Positions 42,943-51,960 are shown, counted from the first letter of the stretch. The stretch is DNA of 64,000 nucleotides from JANJUO01 sp942492935 (GCA_942492935.1 OW818654.1:992001-1056000), one strand, 5' to 3'. Numbers and translations are program-made. The notes: a model not told the origin generated them from the letters alone.

Positions 42943-44016
42943 ATGAATGAAATTGAAATTTCAAAAGTTATTAATGGAAATGAAGTTAAAGCGATTACTA
43001 CATTTTCGCATCCAAGTCAATTTGGATTAATGTTGAAAGATACTGAATTTAAAGGAGTTGTGAATTCTTGTCATATTATGTTTATGGCGTTGGGAGTAAG
43101 AAGATATGTGGATAAAAATAGATTTACTAATTATGGTATCGAAACCGCAAATAGGTTTATTGATATTCTCAATGAAGCATATTTACAAACAATTCCATAT
43201 AAGTTTGAGATTCAAAATTCAGCAATTATTTGTGCTGAACAAATTATTCTTTTAATGGAAATATTTCAACGGAAATTAAAAAAAGTATATGTATTGAGGT
43301 CTGAATTAAAAACAAAATTCAAGAATAAAGAATTAGAGCAAACTTTATATATGAAATTGTTAGAAATTGTAAATAATAAAATTGAATTGATAAAATTAGA
43401 AATAAAAGACCATAAAAATGAGATAATTTCAAAAGAAATTCAACAAATAAAAGGATTATTACTTAAAGACAATGATAAAGTTAATATCAATAATGTAATC
43501 ATAAGTCATTTTAAATACTTGGTAGATGAAGAATTTTCCAAGCAAAATAAAAATAAAGGGCAAATAATGATTCAAGGTGAGGCATATTGGATTAGTCCAA
43601 ATGGTGAAATCTATAAAATTGAAAATAGACATATCAATTTTGTAGGTAAAAATCCTTCATTATTTGAAATGAATATTGATGAATATCAAGATTATTTCAA
43701 AAAGTATAACGAGCCATTCGGGTGGGAGGGCTTTGGTAGAAAAGAAATGTTTGTTGATATTTTCAAAAGAGGGTGGATAAGAATTCGTGAAAATTCTAAA
43801 ACTGGCTGGACAGCTGAATTGTGTAATTTAAACGAAATTTCAAAGAAAAATTTATTATTTTGGTGCAATACTTTTGGTACGAAAGGAGGAAAATTCAGTT
43901 CGGAAAAAATCAATGTAAATGTACTTTGTAATGAAAGTAATCAAATTGAAATTAATTTTATGATAATTAAATCAACAATTTCTGAATTAATTGAAAATGG
44001 ATTTTTGAATAAATGA
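42943..44016 (+). CDS. Hypothetical protein, 357 residues
   Basis: Starts at ATG 42943 after AAAGGAGAAAATT; the frame is open further upstream but without a ribosome site. Two parts can be seen: residues ~1-190, helical with a long charged coiled coil (RSELKTKFKNKELEQTLYMK); residues ~200-357, with EAYWISPNGEIYKI and EPFGWEGFGRKEMFVDIFKR, reminiscent of small phage or DNA-modification-associated domains that start with W-x-S-P-x-G. I do not recognise a family. Isolated between tsaC and a minus-strand run. Confidence 0.6.
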   Translation: MNEIEISKVINGNEVKAITTFSHPSQFGLMLKDTEFKGVVNSCHIMFMALGVRRYVDKNRFTNYGIETANRFIDILNEAYLQTIPYKFEIQNSAIICAEQIILLMEIFQRKLKKVYVLRSELKTKFKNKELEQTLYMKLLEIVNNKIELIKLEIKDHKNEIISKEIQQIKGLLLKDNDKVNINNVIISHFKYLVDEEFSKQNKNKGQIMIQGEAYWISPNGEIYKIENRHINFVGKNPSLFEMNIDEYQDYFKKYNEPFGWEGFGRKEMFVDIFKRGWIRIRENSKTGWTAELCNLNEISKKNLLFWCNTFGTKGGKFSSEKINVNVLCNESNQIEINFMIIKSTISELIENGFLNK

Positions 44017-44023
44017 TAACTGA

Positions 44024-44227
44024 CTACACATTTCCATCTTCTTTATTCTTTTTAGGTGGAATTGGAAATCCCGCAACCAGCCCCATCATTGCTCCATATA
44101 ATGTTGAAATATGCCAATTTGAAGTTATTGGACAAGTGCCACTATTACAACCAATAAAATAATAATAGCCATATCCAAGAATTGAACCAGCTAATCCAAA
44201 AAGTGCTAATTTCAAATATTTATTCAT
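44024..44227 (-). CDS. DUF6132-family small membrane protein
   Basis: 67 residues with two hydrophobic helices around CNSGTCPITSN and the block STLYGAMMGLVAG, the pattern of DUF6132 proteins. Such genes often sit beside rhodanese or thioredoxin genes. It overlaps the ygbA-like gene by 8 bp. Confidence 0.8.
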   Translation of the reverse strand: MNKYLKLALFGLAGSILGYGYYYFIGCNSGTCPITSNWHISTLYGAMMGLVAGFPIPPKKNKEDGNV

Positions 44228-44570
44228 CTTTTTTCCTCTTTAAATTATTTTTTTTGCTAATTTTTTTGTCAATAATATGCATTATTGCCATAATTGGATG
44301 TTTGAAAATCATTCTTGGTCCTGCATAACGCATAATTTCTTTAATGTACTCCCGCTCATCTTTTCGATAGCAATGAACAGGGCAATCAGCACATATCGGT
44401 TTTTCATCACCGAACACGCATTTATCGAGTTTTTTATCTGCGTATTCGGTGATATTTTGACATTGAACACATAAGTGAACGTTTGAATTATGTTTGTCTT
44501 TACAATATAGTATTATCATTTTTTTTACGGTAATATTTTCTCTTTTTATCCTATCCGAAAAAATGAACAT
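44220..44570 (-). CDS. YgbA-family (nitrous-oxide-stimulated promoter) protein
   Basis: 116 residues with conserved cysteines: LYCKDKH, LCVQCQN, KCVFGDEKPICADCPVHCYR, then MRYAGPRMIFKHPIMAIMHI. This matches the YgbA_NO family, whose E. coli member is induced by NO. Its role is linked to nitrosative stress. It lies 14 bp after thioredoxin in an scpA-scpB-trx-ygbA run. Together with the NsrR-like module at 8.8-10.7 kb it suggests exposure to NO. Confidence 0.88.
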   Translation of the reverse strand: MFIFSDRIKRENITVKKMIILYCKDKHNSNVHLCVQCQNITEYADKKLDKCVFGDEKPICADCPVHCYRKDEREYIKEIMRYAGPRMIFKHPIMAIMHIIDKKISKKNNLKRKKDE

Positions 44571-44584
44571 ACTTTTAATTCAAA

Positions 44585-44959
44585 TTAGTTTGCAATAATT
44601 ATCGGTTCCTGTACATCAAATATTTCTTTGAAAGCACGTTTATAATCATCTTTACGCATTGCACCAACAGACATTTGTGGTTTGTCATTTTTTGGTACAA
44701 ACAAAACTGATGGAATACTTCTGATACCAAACACTGCTGCAAGTTCTTGCTCTGCTTCTGTATCAATTTTGTAAATATCTACTTTACCTGCGTATTCTTT
44801 TGATAATTCTTCCATAATTGGAGATAACATTTTGCAAGGACCACACCAATCTGCATAGAAGTCAATTACAACTGGGTTTTCGCCTGCAAAATCCCATTCT
44901 GTTTTATTTTCGTAATCGAAAATTTTGCTTTTAAAAGTTTCTTTTGTTAGAAATTCCAT
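44585..44959 (-). CDS. trxA: Thioredoxin
   Basis: 124 residues, full thioredoxin fold with active site WCGPC (C39, C42), the preceding VIDFYAD, and cis-proline in RSIPSVLF. About 15 residues longer at the N-terminus than E. coli TrxA. Cytoplasmic, no signal peptide. Same-strand neighbours: scpB upstream, ygbA downstream. Confidence 0.94.
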   Translation of the reverse strand: MEFLTKETFKSKIFDYENKTEWDFAGENPVVIDFYADWCGPCKMLSPIMEELSKEYAGKVDIYKIDTEAEQELAAVFGIRSIPSVLFVPKNDKPQMSVGAMRKDDYKRAFKEIFDVQEPIIIAN

Positions 44960-45033
44960 TATTTTAATTCCAAAAATATTTTAAAAAAATTATTAAATTC
45001 AAATATATTGACGAAGCATTAAAAACTATATTG

Positions 45034-45831
45034 CTACGCAGTAATATTTTTTATTTTTATTTTTGGGATTTCATTGTCTTCTGATATTTCAAATGTAGAA
45101 AAATTGTTTTCCTTGATTACTTCCATATCTTCATTTTCCATTACATTAATAGTAATTACAGATTCTGGTTCTGGCAAAAATGCCGAACTTTCTGCAAGTT
45201 CTTCAAGTTCCGTTAATTTTGGCAAATCTTGCAAACTATTCAATCCAAACACTCTCAAAAATTCTTGAGTTGTTGCATAAAGTAGCGGTTTTCCTAATGA
45301 TTCACTTCTACCAGCGATTTTAATTAGATTTCTATCAATTAATGAATTAACAATTTCATTAGAATTAACGCCTCTTATGGCTTCAATTTCAGGTTTTGAA
45401 ATGGGTTGTTTGTATGCAACGATTGAAAGAACTTCAAGAGTTGCTTGTGATAATCTGCGTTTTGTTTTCGATTTAACAAACTGATTGATTAACTCGCCAT
45501 ATTCATTTCTTGTAGAATATTGATAACCACCAGCAAATTTAACAATACTGAAAGGTCTGTTGGTTGTAACTAAATCATTATTTATTTCTAAAATCAATTC
45601 ATCAAAATAAGCAGGAGTAATATTTTGAGGTATATTCTCGGTTAATTCTTCATCATCAATATCATTCTGTTTTGGATGTTTGCTTTTGTAATATTTGTCA
45701 TTTGTGATGAGCAAATTAAATAACATATCAGAAGTAACAGTTTCTTCTGATGAAAAAATTAATGCTTCAAGTGTAGCTTTTTGTTCCTCACGACTGAGAA
45801 TTAAAAATCTTGGTAAAAAAAGTGTTTCCAT
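45034..45831 (-). CDS. scpB: Segregation and condensation protein B
   Basis: 265 residues with the two winged-helix domains of ScpB: KATLEALIFSSEETVTSDML, FAGGYQYSTRNEYGELINQF, LEVLSIVAYKQPISKPEIEA and RGVNSNEIVNSLIDRNLIKI. It binds ScpA-SMC to form bacterial condensin. An insertion of ~30 acidic residues (PKQNDIDDEELTEN) lies between helix segments. A C-terminal acidic tail of ~50 residues is added. Confidence 0.93.
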   Translation of the reverse strand: METLFLPRFLILSREEQKATLEALIFSSEETVTSDMLFNLLITNDKYYKSKHPKQNDIDDEELTENIPQNITPAYFDELILEINNDLVTTNRPFSIVKFAGGYQYSTRNEYGELINQFVKSKTKRRLSQATLEVLSIVAYKQPISKPEIEAIRGVNSNEIVNSLIDRNLIKIAGRSESLGKPLLYATTQEFLRVFGLNSLQDLPKLTELEELAESSAFLPEPESVITINVMENEDMEVIKENNFSTFEISEDNEIPKIKIKNITA

Positions 45832-45854
45832 TTTTCAATCAAAAATCATACAAA

Positions 45855-46574
45855 TTAATTATTTTCACTACGCAAAGAAATAAATATGTCATCAAAACTA
45901 TTTTCTTGATGAATAAATACTTTTTGCAATTTCATCATTTCGAGCAAAGCCAGAAACGTTACAACAATATGTTGACGATTTAATTTCAAAGTAATTTCAA
46001 AAAATGAAATTCTACTTTTCTTGGCAAGTGAATCAAGTATAAATGATACTTTCTCTTCAATAGTAATTGGAACTAATTCCACAATGTGCTGCTGTTCTTC
46101 AACTTTTGTTCTTTCTGTAGCTTTTTTGAAAGCTCTCAATAGGTCAAATAATGTTGCATTTTTAAAATTATTATCTAATGCAAACTGCTCCTGTTCGGCA
46201 TTAAATAAAGTTCTGTAATATGTATATTTCTGGTCTTCAGAGAGTAAATGTAGATTATTAGCAGCTTCTTTCATTTGCTTATATTCAAGCAATGGCTGAA
46301 TTAACTTCATTCTTGGGTCTTCCAGCTCGCCGTCATCTCCAACCCCAGGTCTTGGTATTAGCATTTGAGCTTTTATATAGATTAAAGTTGATGCCATTAA
46401 GATAAATTCACCAGCCAACTCCAAATCAAAATATTTCATCAAACGAATATAATTCAAAAATTCAGAAGTAATCTTTGCAATAGGAATATCATAAATATTC
46501 AATTCATCGCGTTTAATAAAATAAAGCAATAAATCAAAAGGACCTTCAAAATTTGGTAATATAAGTTTATACAT
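45855..46574 (-). CDS. scpA: Segregation and condensation protein A (kleisin)
   Basis: 239 residues, typical ScpA: N-terminal FEGPFDLLLYFIKRDELNIY, then FILMASTLIYIKAQMLIPRP and the C-terminal winged helix (FFEITLKLNRQHIVVTFLAL). It bridges SMC heads with ScpB. scpB follows after 23 bp. Confidence 0.94.
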   Translation of the reverse strand: MYKLILPNFEGPFDLLLYFIKRDELNIYDIPIAKITSEFLNYIRLMKYFDLELAGEFILMASTLIYIKAQMLIPRPGVGDDGELEDPRMKLIQPLLEYKQMKEAANNLHLLSEDQKYTYYRTLFNAEQEQFALDNNFKNATLFDLLRAFKKATERTKVEEQQHIVELVPITIEEKVSFILDSLAKKSRISFFEITLKLNRQHIVVTFLALLEMMKLQKVFIHQENSFDDIFISLRSENN

Positions 46575-46924
46575 ATAAAAATATTAATTTTCTATTTGAC
46601 ATTTTATCAAACCTTAAAATTAAGAAAAAATATCTAAAAATTAGTAATGTAAGTTATCAACATTTTTAATTTCAGCTTTGAGGTGCTTAAATAAGCAAGT
46701 ATTGACAGTGCTATTACACATTTGACATGCTGAGTTTAGTTCAGTATCGAGGAATGGATTATTAAACAAGTTACCAATGACAGTTCATATAAATTTTGTA
46801 TGGTTAGATTTATTTGCACGTGAATATTTTCATTTGGCGACTGAGTATTTAAATATTTTTTGCTTGATATTTATTAATATTTATGATAGATTTGAATTTT
46901 TAAGAATTGTTGAGGAAATAATTT
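46575..46924. other. Intergenic region with dispersed repeat copy 2
   Basis: 350 bp between divergent scpA and the SRPBCC gene. At 46817-46845 CACGTGA, then TTTTCATTTGGCGACTGAG, repeats the segment at 8781-8808. A GACATGCTGAGTTTAGTTCA stretch (46725 on) looks like a further repeat fragment. No gene seen. Confidence 0.5.
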
Positions 46925-47344
46925 ATGAGTAATTTTCAGAAAATAAAGATTTCAGTAGAAATAAATTCAAATATAGATAAAGTTTGGGAGTATTGGACTG
47001 TTCCAAAGCACGTTTGCAATTGGAATTATGCTTCCGATGATTGGCATAATCCGAGTGCAATTTCTGATTTCACAGAAAATGGAAAATTTGTTTATAGAAT
47101 GGAAGCAAAAGACGGAAGTTTTGGATTTGATTTTTCTGGAAAATTTCTTGAAATAATTGAAAAGAAAATGATTTTGATTCTTTTGGATGATGATAGAAAG
47201 GTGGAACTCAATTTTGATGCAAAAGATGATAGTGTTGTTGTTTTTGAAGAATTTGAAGCAGAAAATGTGAATCCACTCGAATTGCAAGAATTTGGCTGGC
47301 AATCAATTTTGAATAATTTTAAGAAATATTGTGAAAATAACTAA
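46925..47344 (+). CDS. SRPBCC/AHSA1-like protein
   Basis: 139 residues of the START-like fold: ISVEINSNIDKVWEYWTVPK, HVCNWNYASDDWHNPSA, then FEEFEAENVNPLELQEFGWQ and a C-terminal helix. Proteins of this group bind small hydrophobic ligands. It is the first of three small genes at 10-bp spacing or overlapping. Confidence 0.88.
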   Translation: MSNFQKIKISVEINSNIDKVWEYWTVPKHVCNWNYASDDWHNPSAISDFTENGKFVYRMEAKDGSFGFDFSGKFLEIIEKKMILILLDDDRKVELNFDAKDDSVVVFEEFEAENVNPLELQEFGWQSILNNFKKYCENN

Positions 47345-47353
47345 GAGATTAAA

Positions 47354-47776
47354 ATGAAAAAAATCTACCCATGTATTTGGTTTGATGATGCAGCAAAACA
47401 AGCGGCTGAATTCTATTGCTCAATTTTCATAGATGGAAAAATCATTGGAGAAACGCCAATGGTTGTTACATTTGAAATCATGGGGCAGAAATTTATGGGA
47501 TTGAATGGCGGACCAAGATTTGTTCCAAACGAAGCAGTTTCTTTCGTTGTTGATTGTGATACACAAGAAGAGGTTGATTACTATTGGAACGCCTTGACTG
47601 CTGGTGGCGAAGAAAGTATGTGTGGCTGGCTGAAGGATAAATTTGGTATTTGGTGGCAGATTGTTCCTGTTATATTACCAAAATTATTAAACGATCCAGC
47701 AACATCAGAAAAAGTTGCCGCTGAAATGTTCAAAATGAATAAAATCGAAATCAAAAAATTATTAAATGTATGTTAG
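47354..47776 (+). CDS. PhnB-like VOC-fold protein
   Basis: 140 residues, 3-demethylubiquinone methyltransferase-like VOC family: KIYPCIWFDDAAKQAAEFYC, FKFMGLNGGP-type strand, VDYYWNALTAGGEESMCGWL, KDKFGIWWQIVP. Despite the family name, members are not methyltransferases. It overlaps the next gene's upstream region. Confidence 0.9.
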   Translation: MKKIYPCIWFDDAAKQAAEFYCSIFIDGKIIGETPMVVTFEIMGQKFMGLNGGPRFVPNEAVSFVVDCDTQEEVDYYWNALTAGGEESMCGWLKDKFGIWWQIVPVILPKLLNDPATSEKVAAEMFKMNKIEIKKLLNVC

Positions 47777-47783
47777 GAAAAAA

Positions 47784-48239
47784 ATGATTAAGAATGTGTT
47801 TGATAAGAAAGATGTTGATGAATTAATCGGCAGAATTAATAAATTAACTTCAAATAGCAAGCAACTTTGGGGGAAAATGTCCGTTTCACAAATGCTTGCT
47901 CATTGCAACGTTACCTATGAAATGGTTTATGAAAATGTTCACCCAAAGCCCAATCCCTTGGTTAAGTTGATGCTGAAGTTTTTTGTGAAAAATTCTGTTG
48001 TAAATGATGTACCTTACAATAGAAATCTAAAAACAGCACCTCAATTTATTATAAGTGCCGAAAAGAATTTTGAGCAAGAAAAGAGCCGACTTATAAATTA
48101 CATCAAAAAAACTTTTGAATTAGGTGCTGGACATTTTGAAAATAAAGAGTCAAACTCTTTTGGCAGATTAAATACAACCGAATGGAACAATATGTTTTAT
48201 AAACATTTAGACCATCATTTGAATCAATTTGGCGTGTAA
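47784..48239 (+). CDS. DUF1569 (DinB-like) protein
   Basis: 151 residues from ATG 47784 after TAGGAAAAAA. DUF1569 pattern: ELIGRINKLTSNSKQLWGKM, SVSQMLAHCNVTYEM, and the C-terminal LNTTEWNNMFYKHLDHHLNQ with histidines able to bind a metal as in DinB-fold proteins. Function unknown. Ends with a terminator at 48311. Confidence 0.87.
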   Translation: MIKNVFDKKDVDELIGRINKLTSNSKQLWGKMSVSQMLAHCNVTYEMVYENVHPKPNPLVKLMLKFFVKNSVVNDVPYNRNLKTAPQFIISAEKNFEQEKSRLINYIKKTFELGAGHFENKESNSFGRLNTTEWNNMFYKHLDHHLNQFGV

Positions 48240-48310
48240 CTCAAATTTTTAATATTATTTGTAATTATCAATAAATTAAGTAAAAAAAACAATGCAAAAA
48301 TCAAGAAAAA

Positions 48311-48337
48311 AAACCGATAATAAAATTATCGGTTTTC
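48311..48337. terminator. Bidirectional intrinsic terminator
   Basis: AAACCGATAAT (48311-48321) pairs with ATTATCGGTTT (48325-48335), flanked by A and T runs, between convergent genes. Confidence 0.82.
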
Positions 48338-48362
48338 AATTAATCAAATCTATATTTAATAA

Positions 48363-49151
48363 TTAACATTTTTCACTTGATTGGATTAGCCCAATAACAG
48401 CTCCAACATTATCTTGAATTACAGCAAAATGTCCAACTCCCTCAACAAACATTTTCGCCATTAATATATTACCACTATTTGCCCCAACCACTTCAATTGC
48501 CTTATCAATATCTCCTACTTCAAAATATGGTAGCCAATGACTTGGAACATCTTTCATCTCTTCAGGTAATAGATATAAACCAGCAACCATTTGCTCACCA
48601 ATTGAAAATACTGTATATAAGTTGCCACCCATATCTGATGTATTGCTATTCCAGCCAAAAACTGATTCAAAGAATTTTATTGCTAAATCTCTATTTCTAC
48701 AGCCATATTCAAACCAACACATACTTCCATGTTCACCTTTATATACAGACCCAAAATGACTTTCAGGTTGCCAAAGACCAAATATACCACCATCTGGAGC
48801 TTGAACTAATGCCATTGAACCTTGTGTCGGAATTGTTTGAGTATCAACAAGTATAATTCCACCATTTTCTTTTGCTAAATTCAATGTAGCATTAATATTG
48901 CTTGTTTTGATATAAGACATCCAATGACAAGGTATATGCATTTCTATCTGTTCTTTCATCATAGGATAATACCCTGCCACTACACCTTGTTTCATCAAAA
49001 ACATTGAATAGCCACCAGTTTCATTACCTGGCATCTCAAAAGCATCCCAACCAAAAAGTTGAGAATAAAATAATTTAGACTTCTCAAGATCAGTAGTCCC
49101 CAAATCTGACCAACAAAAATCTCCATCTTGATAACTTGACATTACTGCCAT
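48363..49151 (-). CDS. Two-domain VOC-family protein
   Basis: 262 residues from ATG 49151 (TTTGGGAGTTTTTT before it). Two glyoxalase-like VOC domains in tandem, each opening with a DLGTTDLEKSKLFYSQLFGW or YGCRNRDLAIKFFESVFGW segment and ending with PDGGIFGLWQPE or DNVGAVIGLIQ. Related to CFP30B/27-kDa antigen-type proteins; function unknown. Convergent with the DUF1569 gene. Confidence 0.9.
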   Translation of the reverse strand: MAVMSSYQDGDFCWSDLGTTDLEKSKLFYSQLFGWDAFEMPGNETGGYSMFLMKQGVVAGYYPMMKEQIEMHIPCHWMSYIKTSNINATLNLAKENGGIILVDTQTIPTQGSMALVQAPDGGIFGLWQPESHFGSVYKGEHGSMCWFEYGCRNRDLAIKFFESVFGWNSNTSDMGGNLYTVFSIGEQMVAGLYLLPEEMKDVPSHWLPYFEVGDIDKAIEVVGANSGNILMAKMFVEGVGHFAVIQDNVGAVIGLIQSSEKC

Positions 49152-49387
49152 AAAAAACTCCCAAATAGTTGTAAAAAACATAAATTAAATAACGGATAAA
49201 AACAAATTATGTTACAATAATTTTTTTATAATAACTAACTATTTTGACCAATAAAATACAATTACCAGATTGCTTTCAAAGATTTTATATAATTATCCAT
49301 AAAAATCCAAGTTGGATTATAAATTTGTAACTTGTGAATTTACGAAAGTCTAAAAATCCAGGAGTGTTAGTTGGTAAAATAACAGGT

Positions 49388-49575
49388 CATTGAGCTGCGT
49401 TGCACTGAGCTGCGTTGCACTGAGCCTGTCGAAGTGTCGAAGTGTCGAAGTGGAGTGTGTATTGATGGCTGCGGTATTTGGAGCGATTGTACAAACTAAC
49501 ATTCAATCCGTATTTAGTTGTAGGATTTCTGACTGTTCTTTTTTACAATATTTCAATCTCGCTGGGAGCAAGAAT
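49388..49575 (+). repeat. Modular dispersed repeat, copy 3
   Basis: GAGCTGCGTTGCACT occurs two to three times from 49392, followed by GTCGAAGT three times (49428-49451), then a decayed tail with AATCC...GGATT and CAATCTCGCTGGGA, which match modules of the copies at 21196 and 41790. The rest of the 49152-49682 gap shows no gene. Confidence 0.7.
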
Positions 49576-49682
49576 ACTTGACTACTAATAACTAAATTTC
49601 TTCTTACAAACTTTGAATTATCAATACTTTTTTGTAATTTTGTGTGTTAGTTATAATTATTCAATTATTTAATGATGGAAAA

Positions 49683-50288
49683 ATGGCATTTACATTTTTT
49701 TTTAGAGATAGACATACATTGGAGCAATTAACCAGAAATTTGCAACCAACATTATCAAATTACAGTAAAATTAAAATATGGGACGCTGGTTGTGCTATGG
49801 GTCCCGAACCTTATACTTTTGGTATTATTTTAGCAGAAGCAATAGGTAAAGCTGATTATAAAAAAGTAAGTATTCTTGCTTCAGATATAGATGAAACAAG
49901 TAATTTCAAAGAAATTGTGCAAAATGCTACATACCCCAAAAGCGATTTAAGTAGAATGCCAGAAGATATTTTTGAAAACTGGTTTCTTCCTACAAGCAAG
50001 GAAAATTATTATCAAATTGACCCACTTATCAGGGATAGTGTAAATTTTATTCAACATGATTTGCTAACACTCAATCCTCCTGATAGAAATTTTAATGGCA
50101 TAATTTGCAAGAATGTTTTACTTCATTTCCAACCAAGTGAAAGAATTGAAGTTTTCAAAATGTTTCATTCAGTTTTGGTAGAAGATGGCTTGCTTACAAC
50201 CGAGCAAACACAACAACTGCCTGACGAATGTAAACATTTATTTGAAAAAGTTGTTTCAGATGCTAACGTTTATAGAAAATTGAAATAA
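49683..50288 (+). CDS. CheR-like SAM-dependent methyltransferase, short
   Basis: 201 residues from ATG 49683 (GATGGAAAA before it). The catalytic half of CheR is present: TFFFRDRHTLEQL, motif I IWDAGCAMGPEPYTFGI, ASDIDE, then the CKNVLLHFQ block and LLTTEQTQQLP. The helical N-terminal domain of CheR is missing and G-CS-GEEPY is changed to CAMGPEPY. It probably methylates something, but chemoreceptors are unproven; no che genes adjoin it. Confidence 0.85.
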   Translation: MAFTFFFRDRHTLEQLTRNLQPTLSNYSKIKIWDAGCAMGPEPYTFGIILAEAIGKADYKKVSILASDIDETSNFKEIVQNATYPKSDLSRMPEDIFENWFLPTSKENYYQIDPLIRDSVNFIQHDLLTLNPPDRNFNGIICKNVLLHFQPSERIEVFKMFHSVLVEDGLLTTEQTQQLPDECKHLFEKVVSDANVYRKLK

Positions 50289-50290
50289 TT

Positions 50291-50887
50291 ATGAAAGTAG
50301 CATTATTAAAAAATCCACATACCTATAGCGGATATTTTTTCTATATCCGAGGAACGTGGAATGCAATTCCTGATGTTAATACTTTGATTGACACCGGAAC
50401 TAATGATTTTGTATTGAGTGCAATAGAAGATATTAATGCCGGTGTCGGTAAAAGAAAAGTTGATTTGGTAATTCTTACTCATGAGCATTTTGACCATGCT
50501 GGTGGGCTTAAATATGTGGTGGAAAAGTACAATCCTGAAGTCATTGCATGTAAAAAGTTACCTTTTGTAACACAAACAACTTATGATGGAATGAAAGTAA
50601 AAATGGGAGATGTTATGGCTGAAATATTGCATACTCCCGGTCATTCAAATGATTCAATTTGCATATATTCTGAAGAAACAGAATCTATTTTTGTAGGGGA
50701 TTTTGCATATAATATCAAATCTCCAGGTGGTAGTTATGGTGTGGACTTTGTAGAAGCTCTCGAAAAACTATGCTCGTTAAAAATTTCTACTCTTTATTCA
50801 GGTCATGATGAACCATTAACCGAAAATGCAAGTGATATATTAAAGCAAACATATTACAATGTTATTCATTCAAAAATTATTAAATAA
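50291..50887 (+). CDS. MBL-fold metallohydrolase
   Basis: 198 residues, metallo-beta-lactamase fold: LIDTGTND, THEHFDHAGG (HxHxDH variant H-E-H-F-D-H), TPGHSNDSIC, VGDFAY and YSGHDEP supply the metal ligands. Such stand-alone proteins hydrolyse thioesters or similar esters. It starts 2 bp after the CheR-like gene, so they share a transcript. Confidence 0.92.
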   Translation: MKVALLKNPHTYSGYFFYIRGTWNAIPDVNTLIDTGTNDFVLSAIEDINAGVGKRKVDLVILTHEHFDHAGGLKYVVEKYNPEVIACKKLPFVTQTTYDGMKVKMGDVMAEILHTPGHSNDSICIYSEETESIFVGDFAYNIKSPGGSYGVDFVEALEKLCSLKISTLYSGHDEPLTENASDILKQTYYNVIHSKIIK

Positions 50888-50889
50888 CA

Positions 50890-51786
50890 ATGTCTTATTT
50901 ATCAGTAAATATCAGAGCAATTTTATTGCTATTCTCTTTTTTTACTGCATATAAGCTATTTCCGCAAATTGAAGATGAAACAAGACTGGAAAAATTTGTT
51001 AGAAACTTCTACAGTAAACCAGATTATGTTGAAAACCAAAATTTCATAAGTGCTGAATACGGTTTATCATTTATAAGTATTCCGATATCATTATTTGATA
51101 AAAGATTTATGAATACCTTTCAATTGAATTTCAAATATGGATATTATAGGGAAGATTTGAGGACAAGAATTCCCTTTATGTTTAGGCATCAAGGTGAATT
51201 TGCATTTTTATCAAATATATCAACAAATTTCAAAACATTCAAAATCAAACCAAGTGGAGTAATTACCGATACTTGGCGATGGGGATTTGGATTAAATGAT
51301 GGATATGGATATTTTACTGGAAAAAATTCAAAATTATTGTTAAATCATTCAGTAGCTTTTGTTTGGTCTCATATTGATTTCGATATTTCAAATTACAATC
51401 TCAAAGAGCAGAAATTAGTTAATTTAGTTGATGAGAATTTCAAGTTTGGTGAAATTTATTCTGGTGGAATAGATTTTACACTTTTTGAAAATATATCAAT
51501 GAATTTTAATTACGAGAATACAATTGTTTATCCAGATTTGGATTATTTGAAATTTACTGGTATGTGGTTATTTGATAATTTAGTACAACGAACTCCAGAT
51601 ATATTTGAAGATGATTTTATAGAACTATTCGGAGCAAATTGGGGTTGGATAAAATTTCTATACAAAAATTCTGTTTCATTAATTTTTTGGAATTTAAGAA
51701 GAGAACAATCATATTTTCCCATAGAGTCAAACGAATCCATCAATTTTGATTCTTATAAAATTGGTTTAAAGTATATTTTTGATTAA
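50890..51786 (+). CDS. Exported beta-rich hypothetical protein
   Basis: 298 residues, 2 bp after the MBL gene. Signal peptide (1-~25). The rest alternates strands with many aromatic residues (FQLNFKYGYY, TWRWGFGLNDGYGYFTG, NFNYENTIVYP) and ends IGLKYIFD, suggesting an outer-membrane barrel. No family recognised. Its link to CheR- and MBL-like enzymes is unexplained. Confidence 0.7.
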   Translation: MSYLSVNIRAILLLFSFFTAYKLFPQIEDETRLEKFVRNFYSKPDYVENQNFISAEYGLSFISIPISLFDKRFMNTFQLNFKYGYYREDLRTRIPFMFRHQGEFAFLSNISTNFKTFKIKPSGVITDTWRWGFGLNDGYGYFTGKNSKLLLNHSVAFVWSHIDFDISNYNLKEQKLVNLVDENFKFGEIYSGGIDFTLFENISMNFNYENTIVYPDLDYLKFTGMWLFDNLVQRTPDIFEDDFIELFGANWGWIKFLYKNSVSLIFWNLRREQSYFPIESNESINFDSYKIGLKYIFD

Positions 51787-51915
51787 TTTATTAATTTTTT
51801 TGATAATTTTAACAAAATATTAAAATATTATTTGGATATATAAAAAATTCTTGTTAAATTTGAATTCTTTTTCAAACGATATTTGAAAAAAAGGATTTGA
51901 AAAAGAAAAAAAGGT

Positions 51916-51947
51916 TTTGGTTGTTATTTGAAAATTGCGTAATTTTG
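51916..51947 (+). promoter_or_regulatory. Promoter of the tRNA-Tyr-Gly-Thr-Trp / secE region
   Basis: TTTG (51916-51919), exactly 20 bases, TAATTTTG (51940-51947). Predicted start ~51954, seven bases before tRNA-Tyr. Confidence 0.8.
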
Positions 51948-51960
51948 TAAGCTATATCAT

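Noticed and set aside
49390..49581. 63-codon frame starting in the CACTGAG repeat
   Set aside because: The frame is produced by tandem repeats (CVALSCVALSL) and ends in decayed repeat sequence.
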